A DNA stretch of 64,000 nucleotides from JAIBDK01 sp965261915. Its GTDB lineage: Bacteria > Pseudomonadota > Gammaproteobacteria > Arenicellales > Poriferihabitantaceae. How positions within the stretch are numbered: the first letter of the stretch is position 1; each line of letters starts with the position of its first letter. Positions 42,843 through 52,991 of the stretch are shown one piece after another. Location: the NCBI GenBank assembly GCA_965261915.1, contig CBDHDW010000013.1:868001-932000 (forward strand), in the 5' to 3' direction. The notes under the pieces were generated by a model. The model made no database searches. It worked only from the letters and a program-made list of their open reading frames with translations, and was not told where the DNA came from. A program made the position numbers and the translations under genes.

Positions 42843-44150
42843 TTAACAAATAGTCATTGATACGCCAATCGCATCCGCCAGTTCAGCGAAATCCGGAAAC
42901 GACGTTGCGACATTATCACAATCCAGAATTTCAACTTCTTCACTAGCAGCAATTCCAGCAATTGCAAAAGCCATTGAAATTCGATGATCCAGGAAACTTT
43001 CGACACTTCCACCCGTTATATCTCCGCCCGTAATTTGCATTCCATCCGAAAATTCTTCGACTTTGACACCCAAAGATTTCAGCCCCTGAACGGTACTGTG
43101 AATTCGGTCGCTTTCCTTTACTCTGAGTTCCTCAGCACCTCGAATGGTGGTCGTTCCTGACGCGCAGGCAGCGGCAACGGCGAGTACCGGGATCTCGTCA
43201 ATGGCCAGTGCGACATCGGATTTTTCAATCTTACAACCCTGCAAATGTGAACTTCTAATTCGAATATCAGCCACTGGCTCACCACCAGCTGTTCGCTCAT
43301 TTTCAATGGATAGGTTTGCATTCATGCGCTGCAGCAGACCGACCACTCCGTTCCGGCTAGGGTTCATACCAACACCTTGCAGAATTAGCTCACTATTTGG
43401 CGCAATTAGCCCGGCAACCATAAAAAATGCCGCTGACGATAAATCGGCAGGAACCTCTATATCCCGGGCCTGCAGACTTCCACCACCGCGCAATCGGCAA
43501 ACTTTTTGAGTACTGTTGCGTTCTATTTTGACCTCATAGCCAAAACCCTGAAGCATTCTCTCGGTATGATCACGGGTTGTTGATTCTTCAACCACAGCAG
43601 TTTCCCCTTCCGCATACAATCCAGCCAACAAAACAGCCGACTTCACCTGTGCTGAAGCCATCGGCGTTCGGTATTCAATTGCGTTAATCGACAGTGCAGG
43701 ATTGATCGACAATGGCGGTTTGCCATCCGCAGATATGATTTGGGCACCCATCAATGTGAGAGGATCAATAATTCTCCCCATAGGTCTCTGGCTTAACGAC
43801 TCATCGCCGATGAGTTGACAACTCCACGGCTGTGCGCACAGCAAACCTGACATCAAGCGAAAAGCCGTACCTGAGTTCCCCATATCCAGAGGTTGCTGCG
43901 GTTGACTTAATCCATTCAGCCCTTTGCCGTGAATTTCATAGCATTTATCAGCCACTCTATTCACTTCTACCCCCATTTGGCGAAACGCATCAATGGTAGC
44001 CAAAACATCTTCTGCCTCGAGTATTTCACTGACCCGGGTCACCCCCTGAGCGATACTGCCAAACATAATGGAGCGGTGCGAGACAGATTTGTCACCGGCT
44101 ACTTTTATGCGCCCACCAAGATTGGCGCTGGGTTTCACGACGAATTTCAT
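42843..44150 (-). CDS. aroA: 3-Phosphoshikimate 1-carboxyvinyltransferase (EPSP synthase)
   Basis: The 435-residue enzyme contains VAGDKSVSHRSIMFGSIAQG, MGNSGTAFRLMSGLL and the conserved ELRVKESDRIHSTVQGL near residue 345. The motif LLCAQPWSCQLIGDESLSQRPMGR in parts shows the phosphoshikimate site. It makes EPSP in aromatic amino acid synthesis. Its upstream neighbour on the same strand is a LysR regulator gene rather than tyrA or hisC as in many relatives. Confidence 0.97.
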   Translation of the reverse strand: MKFVVKPSANLGGRIKVAGDKSVSHRSIMFGSIAQGVTRVSEILEAEDVLATIDAFRQMGVEVNRVADKCYEIHGKGLNGLSQPQQPLDMGNSGTAFRLMSGLLCAQPWSCQLIGDESLSQRPMGRIIDPLTLMGAQIISADGKPPLSINPALSINAIEYRTPMASAQVKSAVLLAGLYAEGETAVVEESTTRDHTERMLQGFGYEVKIERNSTQKVCRLRGGGSLQARDIEVPADLSSAAFFMVAGLIAPNSELILQGVGMNPSRNGVVGLLQRMNANLSIENERTAGGEPVADIRIRSSHLQGCKIEKSDVALAIDEIPVLAVAAACASGTTTIRGAEELRVKESDRIHSTVQGLKSLGVKVEEFSDGMQITGGDITGGSVESFLDHRISMAFAIAGIAASEEVEILDCDNVATSFPDFAELADAIGVSMTIC

Positions 44151-44273
44151 AAGTTATCTGAATACTACAGATTTGGTTCGCTGGTTTACAGGCTGGGCGG
44201 TTTTATCATATTCGAGATTGAGTTTAAACCGAACAGTCTAAAACAATATTTTTAATTCCAGAGCCCGATTCAT

Positions 44274-45167
44274 TTAAACCGTCGATACTTTTGTTTCAGA
44301 AAGCAACCAGTCATAGAACTTGCGCACTTTTTGCCGCTTTAATGCCCCCGGCCTGTAAACAATGTAGTACGAGTATGGAATCGACAAATCCTTTTTAAAC
44401 GGTCGGATTAACCTTCCCGCCTTCAAATCTTCAGCACAAAGAACATCGGATCCTAAAGCGATTCCCTGCCCATCGACAGCAGCCTGAATGACCACATTCG
44501 CGTCGTCCATGGTTGTTCCGCGCTTCAGCGTAACATTTTCAACTCCGGAACGTTCCAACCACAGCGTCCACATCGAATAATCGTTCTCATGAAGCAAGGT
44601 ATACTTGTACAGGTCACCCACCGATCGTAACGGCAGGTCCTGCGTGATTAAATCCGGGCTACATACTGGTACAACATGCGATCTAAGTAACTGGCGGGAT
44701 TCGGTATCGGGCCAATCATCTAATCCCCATGTAATCGCCAGATCGATATCATTTTGGTGTAGTTGTCCGGGGCTCGAAGTATGATGCAGCCGCAGATCAA
44801 GATCTGGGTGCAATGCCCAAAACCGGCTCAACCTGATAGTCAACCATTTGGATGAAAAATAAGGTGTTAGCGAAACATTCAACATCTGGTCTCCGGTGCC
44901 GCTTACAATCTTTTCCACCGAGTTTTCGATCAGATCAAAGGCATCAAAAACCACCGAATACAACGCCTGCCCCTCGTTTGTAAGCATTAGCTGGCGGGTT
45001 AACCGGATAAAAAGCGCAACTCCCAACTCAGATTCAAGCTGCTTGATCTGGTGGCTAATCGCTGCCTGTGTGACATTCAAATCCGCTGCAGCCCGGGTAA
45101 AACTCAAATGTCGTGCAGCAGACTCGAAGGCCCGAAGGGCAATTGGTGAAGGCATTGATCTTGGCAA
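44274..45167 (-). CDS. LysR-family transcriptional regulator (GcvA-like)
   Basis: The 297-residue protein has the winged helix-turn-helix at the N-terminus (ALRAFESAARHLSFTRAAAD, then VTQAAISHQIKQLESELGVAL). A substrate-binding domain follows with TPYFSSKWLTIRLSRF and LGSDVLCAEDLKAGRLIRPF, as in GcvA-like members. It is divergent from emrA across a 139-bp spacer, so it probably controls the efflux genes. The inducer is unknown. Confidence 0.92.
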   Translation of the reverse strand: MPRSMPSPIALRAFESAARHLSFTRAAADLNVTQAAISHQIKQLESELGVALFIRLTRQLMLTNEGQALYSVVFDAFDLIENSVEKIVSGTGDQMLNVSLTPYFSSKWLTIRLSRFWALHPDLDLRLHHTSSPGQLHQNDIDLAITWGLDDWPDTESRQLLRSHVVPVCSPDLITQDLPLRSVGDLYKYTLLHENDYSMWTLWLERSGVENVTLKRGTTMDDANVVIQAAVDGQGIALGSDVLCAEDLKAGRLIRPFKKDLSIPYSYYIVYRPGALKRQKVRKFYDWLLSETKVSTV

Positions 45168-45221
45168 TTATGAAATCCTTATACATTATCTGTATTAATC
45201 CATAGTATAAATATAAATCGC

Positions 45222-45249
45222 TTGTCAGTGGGCATTAATCCGCTATATT
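45222..45249 (+). promoter_or_regulatory. Putative sigma70 promoter of emrAB
   Basis: TTGTCA (45222-45227) and TATATT (45244-45249) are separated by 16 bp, about 58 bp before the emrA ATG. The spacer is shared with the divergent LysR gene, so the regulator's operator should overlap it; a specific T-N11-A site was not fixed. Confidence 0.5.
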
Positions 45250-45306
45250 TTGTATTTAGAACATACTGACTCATAAATTTATTTTACCTAAATACCGCTT
45301 TATCTC

Positions 45307-46377
45307 ATGAAACGTCTCCTTACCCGGGGTTTCTTTTTAGTCATCGTCCCAGTCATTGGATTATTCGTTGCGGCATATTACTACTATACCAGTGGTCAAT
45401 ATATCGTCACCGAAAACGCCTACGTGAAAGCGCATCTTGTCAACATCAGCAGCGCTGTTGACGGCAGGGTAATCGAGGTTAGTGTGAAAAATAACCAAAC
45501 GATTAAAGCGGGTCAGTTGCTGTTCAGAATGGATCCTGAACCCGCTGAAATCGAACTCACAGCAGCCCAGGCAGAAGTTGAAAGCGTCAGACAGCGCGTC
45601 GCTTCACTCAAATCACAATATAAACAAGCGGTACTCGAAATCGATGATGCCAAAGAACGCATTCGATTTCTCGAGCCTCAAATACGAAGACAGGAAAAAC
45701 TCAAGCAGCAGGGTCACGGTCTGGAAATTGATTTCGACCAGGCCGAACACAATCTTGAAATGGCGCGGCGCGGTTTGATAGCGGCTCATCAGAAAACAGA
45801 CGTTATTCTGGCAGACCTGGCAGGAGACCCGAAATTACCCGTTGAGAAACACGCGCTATTTTTCGCAGCTCAGGCGAAAGTGGATCGCGCACTACGATCA
45901 TTAAATTCGACACGAATAACTGCGCCAACGGATGGTGTACTCAGCAACGTTACTCTGGAAGCGGGTGAGTATCTTGAGGCAGGAGATCGAGTTTTCTCCA
46001 TTGTTGCAACGCCCGATGTTTGGGTTGAAGCTAATCTAAAGGAATCACAACTTACCCACCTCAAAGTCGGTCAATCTGCAACGATTGTTGCAGACGCATA
46101 CCCCGATATGGCATTAAAAGCGATTGTGAGCAGCCTCAGTCCTGCAACCGGCTCTGAATTCTCAATATTACCGGCACAAAACTCAACCGGGAACTGGATT
46201 AAGGTTGTGCAGCGTATACCCGTCCGCCTCGATATGGATTTCAGTGATGGTCAACCAGAGCTTCGAGCCGGAATGACAACCACGGTGCGGATTGATACCG
46301 AATTTCAAAGACCGATACCGGAAATCTTTCAACCGGTAATCGCCAGTATTCGCCGCAGCCTCGAGCATGGTGAATGA
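45307..46377 (+). CDS. emrA: HlyD/EmrA-family membrane fusion protein
   Basis: The 356-residue adaptor has an N-terminal membrane anchor (GFFLVIVPVIGLFVAAYYYY) and the lipoyl half-motif VTENAYVKAHLVNISSAVDG. A long coiled-coil hairpin (about 75-160) and the second lipoyl half ITAPTDGVLSNV follow. The EmrA-type signature GSEFSILPAQNSTGNWIKVV is present. It spans the periplasm and joins an EmrB pump to an outer-membrane channel. It overlaps emrB by 11 bp. A TolC-type channel is not in the window. Confidence 0.93.
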   Translation: MKRLLTRGFFLVIVPVIGLFVAAYYYYTSGQYIVTENAYVKAHLVNISSAVDGRVIEVSVKNNQTIKAGQLLFRMDPEPAEIELTAAQAEVESVRQRVASLKSQYKQAVLEIDDAKERIRFLEPQIRRQEKLKQQGHGLEIDFDQAEHNLEMARRGLIAAHQKTDVILADLAGDPKLPVEKHALFFAAQAKVDRALRSLNSTRITAPTDGVLSNVTLEAGEYLEAGDRVFSIVATPDVWVEANLKESQLTHLKVGQSATIVADAYPDMALKAIVSSLSPATGSEFSILPAQNSTGNWIKVVQRIPVRLDMDFSDGQPELRAGMTTTVRIDTEFQRPIPEIFQPVIASIRRSLEHGE

Positions 46378-47881
46378 TGCAGTAACGCCGGTTTCAGGAG
46401 CCACTAAATGGTTACTGGTTTTGTCGGCGATTCTGGGATCCAGCGTATTTGAGTTTGCCTGGACCATTGTCGGAGTAGCCCTGCCCCATATGCAGGGGGC
46501 GTTCTCAGCAACGGAAGATCAGATCGCCTGGGTAATGACGGCTTTTGTTCTCGGCAGTGCGGTCGCCATAGCCTGTATTGGCTGGTTAAGCGACCGATTC
46601 GGCCGAAAACGTATATTCATCCTATCCATCGTCGGATTTACGCTCACACTCGTCATGTGTGCTACGTCAACCACATTATTAGAGGAGTCCATCTGGCGGT
46701 TTTTACAGGGTGTTCTCGGTGCCGGAATCATTCCGCTTGGCCAGGCCATCACCATCGACGCATTTCCATCAAACCAACAAGGGCGTGCATCGTCTCTTTG
46801 GGGAAATGGCGTGGTATTAGGCGGTATTATGGGGCCGGTTATTGGCGGTGTTATCGTCGAGCACTTCAGTTGGCCGTGGATTTTCTGGCTCAATGTTCCA
46901 GTCGGTCTAATCGCCATGATTGGGGTTATGATTTATGTGCCAGAAATAGAAAGTGAACCGCATCGCCCCATGGACTGGTTCGGATTTGCGCTGCTTACCA
47001 GCGGCCTGGCTGCCTTGCAAATCATGCTTAATCGAGGCGAGCGGCTGGACTGGTTTGCTTCCCCGGAAATAATATTGGAAGGCCTTTATGCTCTATTTGC
47101 TTTCTATCTGTTTATTGCGCACAGCTGGACGGCGAAACATCCATTTTTCAGGCCTCAGTTGTTCTCTAACCGCAATTTTGTCATTGGACAGATATTTATC
47201 ATGGTCAATGGGGCTCTTTCAATTTTACCGCTGGTTTTGCTTCCTTTATTATTACAAAATGTTGCTGGTTATCCCGCTATTGCTGCAGGAGGCTTAATTA
47301 TTTTTCGCGGATTTGGGTTGATCATCGGATTGAGTATCATGAGCATAATCGCAGATCGCATGGATGGACGAATTCTGCTAATTTCAGGTTTAATGATCAT
47401 GGGATTTTCCGGGTGGGGGATGTCAATCTGGACAGTTGAAATATCCACATTCGATGTAATCTGGACGAATACCCTACAAGGCCTTGCTTCGGGCATCATT
47501 TACGTCCAGATCACGGTTCTGACATTTTCAACCTTACCTTCCAAATTCAGAACGGAAGGATTTGCTGTTTTTCATACCCTGTTTTTCGCAGGCAGCTCCC
47601 TTGGTGTCGCTGGTATCCTGTTTGTCCATACCCGAAGCGCCCAAACCAGCCATGCCAATCTGACTGAACTGATTAACCCTTTTCGAGAAACACTGAAATC
47701 GATGATTCATCCCGAGCAATGGGACATCGGCAGTCTGGAGGGAATCACCTCCATGCATGCCGAACTCACCCGTCAAGCGACGATAATTGCTTACAACAAT
47801 ACGTTTTTTGCCGTGGCAATGCTTGCTTTTGTGGTTATTCCGTTGGCTTTTTTATTCAGAAGAGCCGGTTCAGACAACTGA
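46367..47881 (+). CDS. emrB: DHA2-family MFS drug exporter (EmrB-like)
   Basis: The 504-residue protein has about 14 hydrophobic segments. Motif A is GWLSDRFGRKRIF and motif C is NGVVLGGIMGPVIGGVIVEH; the TM1 region reads VFEFAWTIVGVALPHMQGAF. Relatives usually have LDxTIVNVALP there, so a Glu may replace the usual Asp. Substrates are unknown; EmrAB exports uncouplers and hydrophobic antibiotics in E. coli. It is translated with emrA from overlapping frames. Confidence 0.92.
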   Translation: MVNDAVTPVSGATKWLLVLSAILGSSVFEFAWTIVGVALPHMQGAFSATEDQIAWVMTAFVLGSAVAIACIGWLSDRFGRKRIFILSIVGFTLTLVMCATSTTLLEESIWRFLQGVLGAGIIPLGQAITIDAFPSNQQGRASSLWGNGVVLGGIMGPVIGGVIVEHFSWPWIFWLNVPVGLIAMIGVMIYVPEIESEPHRPMDWFGFALLTSGLAALQIMLNRGERLDWFASPEIILEGLYALFAFYLFIAHSWTAKHPFFRPQLFSNRNFVIGQIFIMVNGALSILPLVLLPLLLQNVAGYPAIAAGGLIIFRGFGLIIGLSIMSIIADRMDGRILLISGLMIMGFSGWGMSIWTVEISTFDVIWTNTLQGLASGIIYVQITVLTFSTLPSKFRTEGFAVFHTLFFAGSSLGVAGILFVHTRSAQTSHANLTELINPFRETLKSMIHPEQWDIGSLEGITSMHAELTRQATIIAYNNTFFAVAMLAFVVIPLAFLFRRAGSDN

Positions 47882-48001
47882 AATTGAAGCAACAGATAAT
47901 TTATCAACTTCGATTGCCAATTTCTTCAGATACCACTAAATCCATCCCACCGGAAACCTAAACAGGGCATTGGACAATCACAATGAAACGGCTAAATCTT
48001 T

Positions 48002-48889
48002 TTATATTTTCCTTTTCTCGGTAACTCGGGAACGCGCTTTTTTAGCAGAGGCAAATAGCGATTCCAGGCTTTCACCATCTTCAGATCGTATCATTTTCGC
48101 AACCTTAGATAATTGTTCCTGATACTGTTGTATATGCTGCAGCAGCTTATCTCGATTCATCAACGAAATATCACGCCACATCTCAGGGTCACTCGATGCG
48201 GTGCGGGTGAAATCATAAAACCCGCCGGCCGCCATTTCGTAGCATGCTTCCCGATCTTCTGAAGAAGCCAGGAAGTCCATCATCACGTACGCCAGCACAT
48301 GAGGCAAATGGCTGGTAACAGACAAAACCCGATCGTGATCTTCAATGGCCATGGTTTGAACACTTGCGCCAGTGAGCCGCCACATATTTTCCACAAGCTG
48401 GCATGCCTGATCGTCCGTAGATTCATCTGGAGTTAAAATCACCTTGTGATTTTCAAATAAATCGTCGACCGCGGCAGTAATTCCGGATTTCTCTTTTCCG
48501 GCGATGGGATGTGCGGCAACAAATCGCGGGTAGAAGTCACCCAGTTCGACCTTGGCCGCCCGCACGATATCCGACTTCACACTACCTACATCAGTAATGG
48601 TTTTTGTGTCGTCGATGGCTGGCCGAATAATTTTGAGCAATCCGATAATGCCAGTCACTGGCGTCGCCAGCACAATAACATCGGCGTTTCTAGCGGCCGT
48701 TACCGGATCCGGTTCAATCTCATCAATGGCTCCCAACCGAACTGCGGTATCCAGATTTTCACGGCTCCTGCCAACACCAATTATCTTGTTAACTACACCC
48801 TCTTTTTTTAATCGGACAGCAAGAGACCCGCCAATCAATCCGACACCATAAATTGCCAGAGTACCGATAGATAGCGAATCGTTCACCAT
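48002..48889 (-). CDS. tyrA: Prephenate dehydrogenase
   Basis: The 295-residue enzyme starts (alternative starts within nine codons possible) with LAIYGVGLIGGSLAVRLKKE, an NAD(P)-binding fold. ITDVGSVKSDIV and the catalytic His in FVAAHPIAGKEKSG follow, then the helical dimer domain. It makes 4-hydroxyphenylpyruvate for tyrosine. It is monofunctional, with no chorismate mutase domain. It follows pheA by 43 bp. The emrB gene converges on it with a 120-bp spacer in which no clear terminator hairpin is seen. Confidence 0.94.
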   Translation of the reverse strand: MVNDSLSIGTLAIYGVGLIGGSLAVRLKKEGVVNKIIGVGRSRENLDTAVRLGAIDEIEPDPVTAARNADVIVLATPVTGIIGLLKIIRPAIDDTKTITDVGSVKSDIVRAAKVELGDFYPRFVAAHPIAGKEKSGITAAVDDLFENHKVILTPDESTDDQACQLVENMWRLTGASVQTMAIEDHDRVLSVTSHLPHVLAYVMMDFLASSEDREACYEMAAGGFYDFTRTASSDPEMWRDISLMNRDKLLQHIQQYQEQLSKVAKMIRSEDGESLESLFASAKKARSRVTEKRKI

Positions 48890-48932
48890 AGAAGATCAAT
48901 AATAATTGTTTAAAAACAACAAGTTGATAAAT

Positions 48933-50033
48933 CTATTTTGAAATGGGATAAGATCCAAGGCTTTTAAATAGCAACGCTTCATGTTGGAGTTGCTCTAGTG
49001 CGCGGGAAATATTTTTATCATCCTGATGCCCGATAATATCGATAAAAAACACGTACTCCCATAGTTCAACTTTCGATGGGCGGGACTCAATCTTGGTCAT
49101 ATCAACCTGTTCTTCCAGCAACGGCTGGAGCAAATGCAGTAATGCACCAGGTTTGCTTTTACATGATAGCAGAAGACTCGTTTTGTCTGCTCCACTGGAA
49201 GGGGTATCTCGATCTGACAAAACTAAAAATCGAGTTGTATTGCCGGGTTCGTCTTCGATTCCCGAAGACAATATATTCAGACCATACTGTTTCGCTGCAA
49301 CCTCACCGGCAATTGCAGCAGTATTCGCTTCAACAGTGACTTTTCTAGCTGCCTCGGCGTTACTATTTAGCGGAATTCTTTCTACGTCGGGGCAGTTTTT
49401 GTCGATCCAACGCTTACACTGGCCCAGCGATTGAGTGTGAGCGTAGATTTTAGTGATATCCGATATGCTTGCTGATTTGCTCAATAAATTATGGTGAATC
49501 TTCAGATTAATCTCTCCGCAAATCGATAAGGACGTATTGGCCAGTCGATCAAGTGTTCCTGTGACACCGCCTTCAGTAGAGTTTTCAACCGGCACGACTG
49601 AAAAATTTGTATTACCCGCTTCAGTCGCCTTGAAAATCTCGTCAATGGTTGGAAAGTCCAGAATCGTTATGCTGCTGCCAAAATGCTGTCGAGCCGCTGC
49701 CTCCGTGTAGGTGCCCCGGGGTCCCAGTACGGCTACAGAAAACCCTGCCTCGGATCCACGCGTCAGCGACATAATTTCTCGAAACAACGATTCCAGTGAT
49801 TGCTCAGTTAGTAATCCATTTTCGTCTTCAGACGAATTCAGGCTCTGCAAACGTCGTAAAACCTGGGCTTCACGTTCAGGCCGGTAAATTATCGGTTCAT
49901 CGGACTGATTTTTTATTTCAGCTATAGACTGCGCCACCGCAATCCGCTGATTCATTAACCGCAAAATATCAGCATCAATTCCGTCTATGCGATCCCGAAA
50001 CTGCTCTAGTTGCTCGTCAATATTTTTGCTCAC
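48933..50033 (-). CDS. pheA: Bifunctional chorismate mutase / prephenate dehydratase
   Basis: The 366-residue protein has an N-terminal AroQ chorismate mutase domain (LEQFRDRIDGIDADILRLMN, residues about 8-95). The prephenate dehydratase domain begins AVLGPRGTYTEAAARQHFG and has VENSTEGGVTGTLDRL. A C-terminal ACT domain follows (LLLSCKSKPGALLHLLQPL, KIESRPSKVELWEYVFFID in parts) for phenylalanine feedback. It lies 160 bp after gyrA and just before tyrA; serC and hisC, usually near here, are absent. Confidence 0.96.
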   Translation of the reverse strand: MSKNIDEQLEQFRDRIDGIDADILRLMNQRIAVAQSIAEIKNQSDEPIIYRPEREAQVLRRLQSLNSSEDENGLLTEQSLESLFREIMSLTRGSEAGFSVAVLGPRGTYTEAAARQHFGSSITILDFPTIDEIFKATEAGNTNFSVVPVENSTEGGVTGTLDRLANTSLSICGEINLKIHHNLLSKSASISDITKIYAHTQSLGQCKRWIDKNCPDVERIPLNSNAEAARKVTVEANTAAIAGEVAAKQYGLNILSSGIEDEPGNTTRFLVLSDRDTPSSGADKTSLLLSCKSKPGALLHLLQPLLEEQVDMTKIESRPSKVELWEYVFFIDIIGHQDDKNISRALEQLQHEALLFKSLGSYPISK

Positions 50034-50192
50034 GATATGATATCTAACAGTAATAGAGTTTAAACAGGCTATGTGTTTTCGAAGTTAGTGCTTAAATATT
50101 CCAGTTCGAATTATACAGATCAAAACCCATAATCTGGTAAAACCTGCAAACAGAATTCAGATACCGGAATGATATCTTTTTGCTTGTACTGT

Positions 50193-52838
50193 TTAATGCA
50201 GTTGAGAATCGGGCTCTTCATCCGCTACCGCAGCTTCACTACCAGGACCCGCTGAATTCGAGTCCTCAGCATTGTCTTCATCTTCTGTCTCGGCTACTTT
50301 ACTAACACTCGCCAAGTGCTCATCGTTCTTTAATGAAATCAAACGAACCCCCTGAGTATTTCTACCCTGGGTTGATATCTCTGCAACACGCGTTCGAATC
50401 AAAATGCCGCCGTCCGTAATAAGCATTACTTCATCAGATTCCTGAACCATATGTGCGCTTACTACAGTACCGTTTCGGCTGGAGGTTTTGATAGCGATAA
50501 CCCCTTTACCACCCCTGCCTTTGCGAGGGAAATCAGAAATTAACGTTCGTTTACCATACCCATTAATTGTACTTGTCAAGATTGCGGGTTCGGCATCATT
50601 TGTTTGGCTTTCGGCTGACGGCAACACCATCAGCGAAATTACTGTGTCTTTGGGATCAAGTCGAATACCCCTGACTCCGCGCGCAGTTCGGCCAACAGTA
50701 CGAACATCGCCCTCGGAAAAACGAGATGCTTTACCAGCATCACTTATCAGTAGAATATCCTCGCTGCCATCAGTCAATGCAACGCCAACCAGCTGATCAC
50801 TTTCATCAAGCTTGACTGCCCAGATACCAGAACTTCTTGGCCTTGAAAAATCTGACAATCGACATTTCTTCACAATTCCCTGAGTTGTCGCCATAAGCAA
50901 AAATTTTCCTTCTTCGTATCCTTTCACCGGAAGTACCGCGGTCACTTGCTCGTCGGCATCCAGCGGCAACAAATTCACCAACGGTTTTCCGCGTGCCTGT
51001 CGACCGGCCTGGGGCAACTGGAAGGTTCGTAACCAGTAGACCTTCCCTGTATTTGAAAAACACAACATCGTATCGTGGGAATTGGCGACAAACATTTGGC
51101 TAACAAAATCTTCTTCTTTTGTCCGTGTCGCAATACGTCCTTTGCCACCGCGTTTTTGCGCGGAGTAATCCGTAACCGGTTGCGATTTCGCATAACCGTC
51201 GTGGGAAACCGTAACCACAACATCTTCTTCAGGAATCAGATCTTCCATCGACAAGTCAATCTCACCTTCAATGATTTCGGTTCGACGTTCATCGTTATAT
51301 CGATCTCGTATTTCCTGCAGCTCTTCCCGAATCACTTCCACCAATCGGTCGGGATTTCGCAGTATTTCCAGTAACGCGAGAATATCCCCGATTATTTCCT
51401 CATACTCCTTATGAATTTTTTCCTGTTCCAATCCGGTTAATCGGTGCAATCGCAATTCCAGAATTGCCTGGGCCTGCTCCGCTGATAATCGATAACCCTG
51501 GTCGTCTAAGCCATATTGATCGTCGAGCCATGCCGGACGTGACATATCAGAATCACTGCGGGAAAGCATCTGTGACACAGAACCCGGAGTCCAGATTTGT
51601 TCGAGGAGCTTTTGCTTTGCTTCTGCCGGAGTTTGAGCCGCCTTGATTAGCGCAATTATTGGATCGATATTGGCCAAAGCAACAGCAAGCCCTTCGAGGA
51701 GATGGGCTCGATCTCGTGCTTTGGCTAGTTCGTAAACCGTTCTACGCGTCACCACTTCACGTCGATGTTTGACAAATTCATCTAACGCTTCTTTCAGATT
51801 AAACAACCTCGGTTGATTTTTGCTCAAAGCAACCATATTGATGCCAAAAACGGTTTGCATCTGAGTTTGTTTGTAGAGATTGTTCAATACGACATCCGAT
51901 TGTTCACCGCGCTTGATTTCGATAACCATGCGCATCCCGGATTTATCGGATTCATCCCTAATAGCTGAAATCCCTTCAACTTTCTTATGCTTCACCAGCT
52001 CAGCAATCTTTTCCATGAGTCTGGCTTTGTTCACCTGATAGGGAAGCTCGTGAACAATGATGGATTCTTTACCGCTGCTCGCAGTTTCTATTCCGGTCCG
52101 GGCACGAACGTAAATTCGTCCTCTGCCGGTTTCGTAAGCTTGCCTGATTCCAGAATGGCCGTTGATAATACCGGCGGTAGGAAAATCTGGTCCGGGGATA
52201 TGTTCCATCAATTCGGCAATGGAAATATGCGGATTTGACATCAGGGCAAAACAGGCATCAATTGTTTCGCCCAGATTGTGAGGCGGAATATTGGTTGCCA
52301 TACCAACGGCGATCCCGGTGGAACCATTAACCAGTAAATTCGGGAGCCGAGTCGGTAAAACCAGCGGTTGTGTTTCCGACTCATCATAATTCGGACCAAA
52401 ATCCACTGTTTCCTTGTCGAGATCAGCGAGCAATTCATGGGCAATACGTGCCAGCCGAATCTCAGTGTATCGCATCGCAGCAGGTGAATCACCATCCACA
52501 GACCCAAAGTTACCCTGACCATCCACCAACATGTAACGCATGGAAAAATTCTGCGCCATTCGAACGATTGTGTCATAAACCGCCGTATCACCATGGGGGT
52601 GATATTTACCGATTACATCACCGACCACTCTTGCTGATTTTTTGTATGCCTTGTTCCAATCATTACCGAGCACCGACATGGCATATAACACCCTGCGATG
52701 TACCGGTTTCAAGCCATCCCTAACGTCTGGTAAAGCACGCCCGACAATGACGCTCATGGCGTAGTCCAAATACGATTGGCGCATCTCTTTTTCGAGATTC
52801 GCAGGCAGGGTTTCCTTGGCGAAAGAAGTGTCGGTCAT
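50193..52838 (-). CDS. gyrA: DNA gyrase subunit A
   Basis: The 881-residue protein has the N-terminal breakage-reunion domain with catalytic Tyr in AAMRYTEIRLARIA. The quinolone-determining region reads HPHGDTAVYDTIVRMAQ: Thr at the Ser83 position of E. coli, natural in many species, and Asp at the 87 position. The C-terminal pinwheel has a GyrA-box-like QKRGGKGR. The tail is acidic (AETEDEDNAEDSNSAGPGSE). It introduces negative supercoils with GyrB. A perfect 11-bp inverted repeat lies 36 bp upstream. Confidence 0.98.
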   Translation of the reverse strand: MTDTSFAKETLPANLEKEMRQSYLDYAMSVIVGRALPDVRDGLKPVHRRVLYAMSVLGNDWNKAYKKSARVVGDVIGKYHPHGDTAVYDTIVRMAQNFSMRYMLVDGQGNFGSVDGDSPAAMRYTEIRLARIAHELLADLDKETVDFGPNYDESETQPLVLPTRLPNLLVNGSTGIAVGMATNIPPHNLGETIDACFALMSNPHISIAELMEHIPGPDFPTAGIINGHSGIRQAYETGRGRIYVRARTGIETASSGKESIIVHELPYQVNKARLMEKIAELVKHKKVEGISAIRDESDKSGMRMVIEIKRGEQSDVVLNNLYKQTQMQTVFGINMVALSKNQPRLFNLKEALDEFVKHRREVVTRRTVYELAKARDRAHLLEGLAVALANIDPIIALIKAAQTPAEAKQKLLEQIWTPGSVSQMLSRSDSDMSRPAWLDDQYGLDDQGYRLSAEQAQAILELRLHRLTGLEQEKIHKEYEEIIGDILALLEILRNPDRLVEVIREELQEIRDRYNDERRTEIIEGEIDLSMEDLIPEEDVVVTVSHDGYAKSQPVTDYSAQKRGGKGRIATRTKEEDFVSQMFVANSHDTMLCFSNTGKVYWLRTFQLPQAGRQARGKPLVNLLPLDADEQVTAVLPVKGYEEGKFLLMATTQGIVKKCRLSDFSRPRSSGIWAVKLDESDQLVGVALTDGSEDILLISDAGKASRFSEGDVRTVGRTARGVRGIRLDPKDTVISLMVLPSAESQTNDAEPAILTSTINGYGKRTLISDFPRKGRGGKGVIAIKTSSRNGTVVSAHMVQESDEVMLITDGGILIRTRVAEISTQGRNTQGVRLISLKNDEHLASVSKVAETEDEDNAEDSNSAGPGSEAAVADEEPDSQLH

Positions 52839-52873
52839 TTAGGCTTTAAAGAGTTAGTCTGGGTTTCAATAAA

Positions 52874-52900
52874 AAGTAGATAAAAAAGATTTATCTACTT
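52874..52900. repeat. Perfect 11-bp inverted repeat upstream of gyrA
   Basis: AAGTAGATAAA (52874-52884) and TTTATCTACTT (52890-52900) are exact complements around a 5-nt loop. On the minus strand the second arm is followed by TTTATTG, so it may act as a weak terminator of an upstream transcript, or as a regulator site in the gyrA leader. Confidence 0.7.
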
Positions 52901-52991
52901 GATTTAATTAGATTATTTTTTTAACCCCATCATCCGTTTTAAACGGGATTCAGTGGCTGTCTGGAATCGCAAATTTTACCACAGACCAGCG

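Noticed and set aside
43144..43509. 121-codon plus-strand frame opposite aroA
   Set aside because: It is antisense to aroA with no independent support.
52544..52600. Thr at the GyrA 83 position as quinolone resistance
   Set aside because: Thr is the natural residue in many species and Asp at the 87 position is intact; no inference of resistance is justified.
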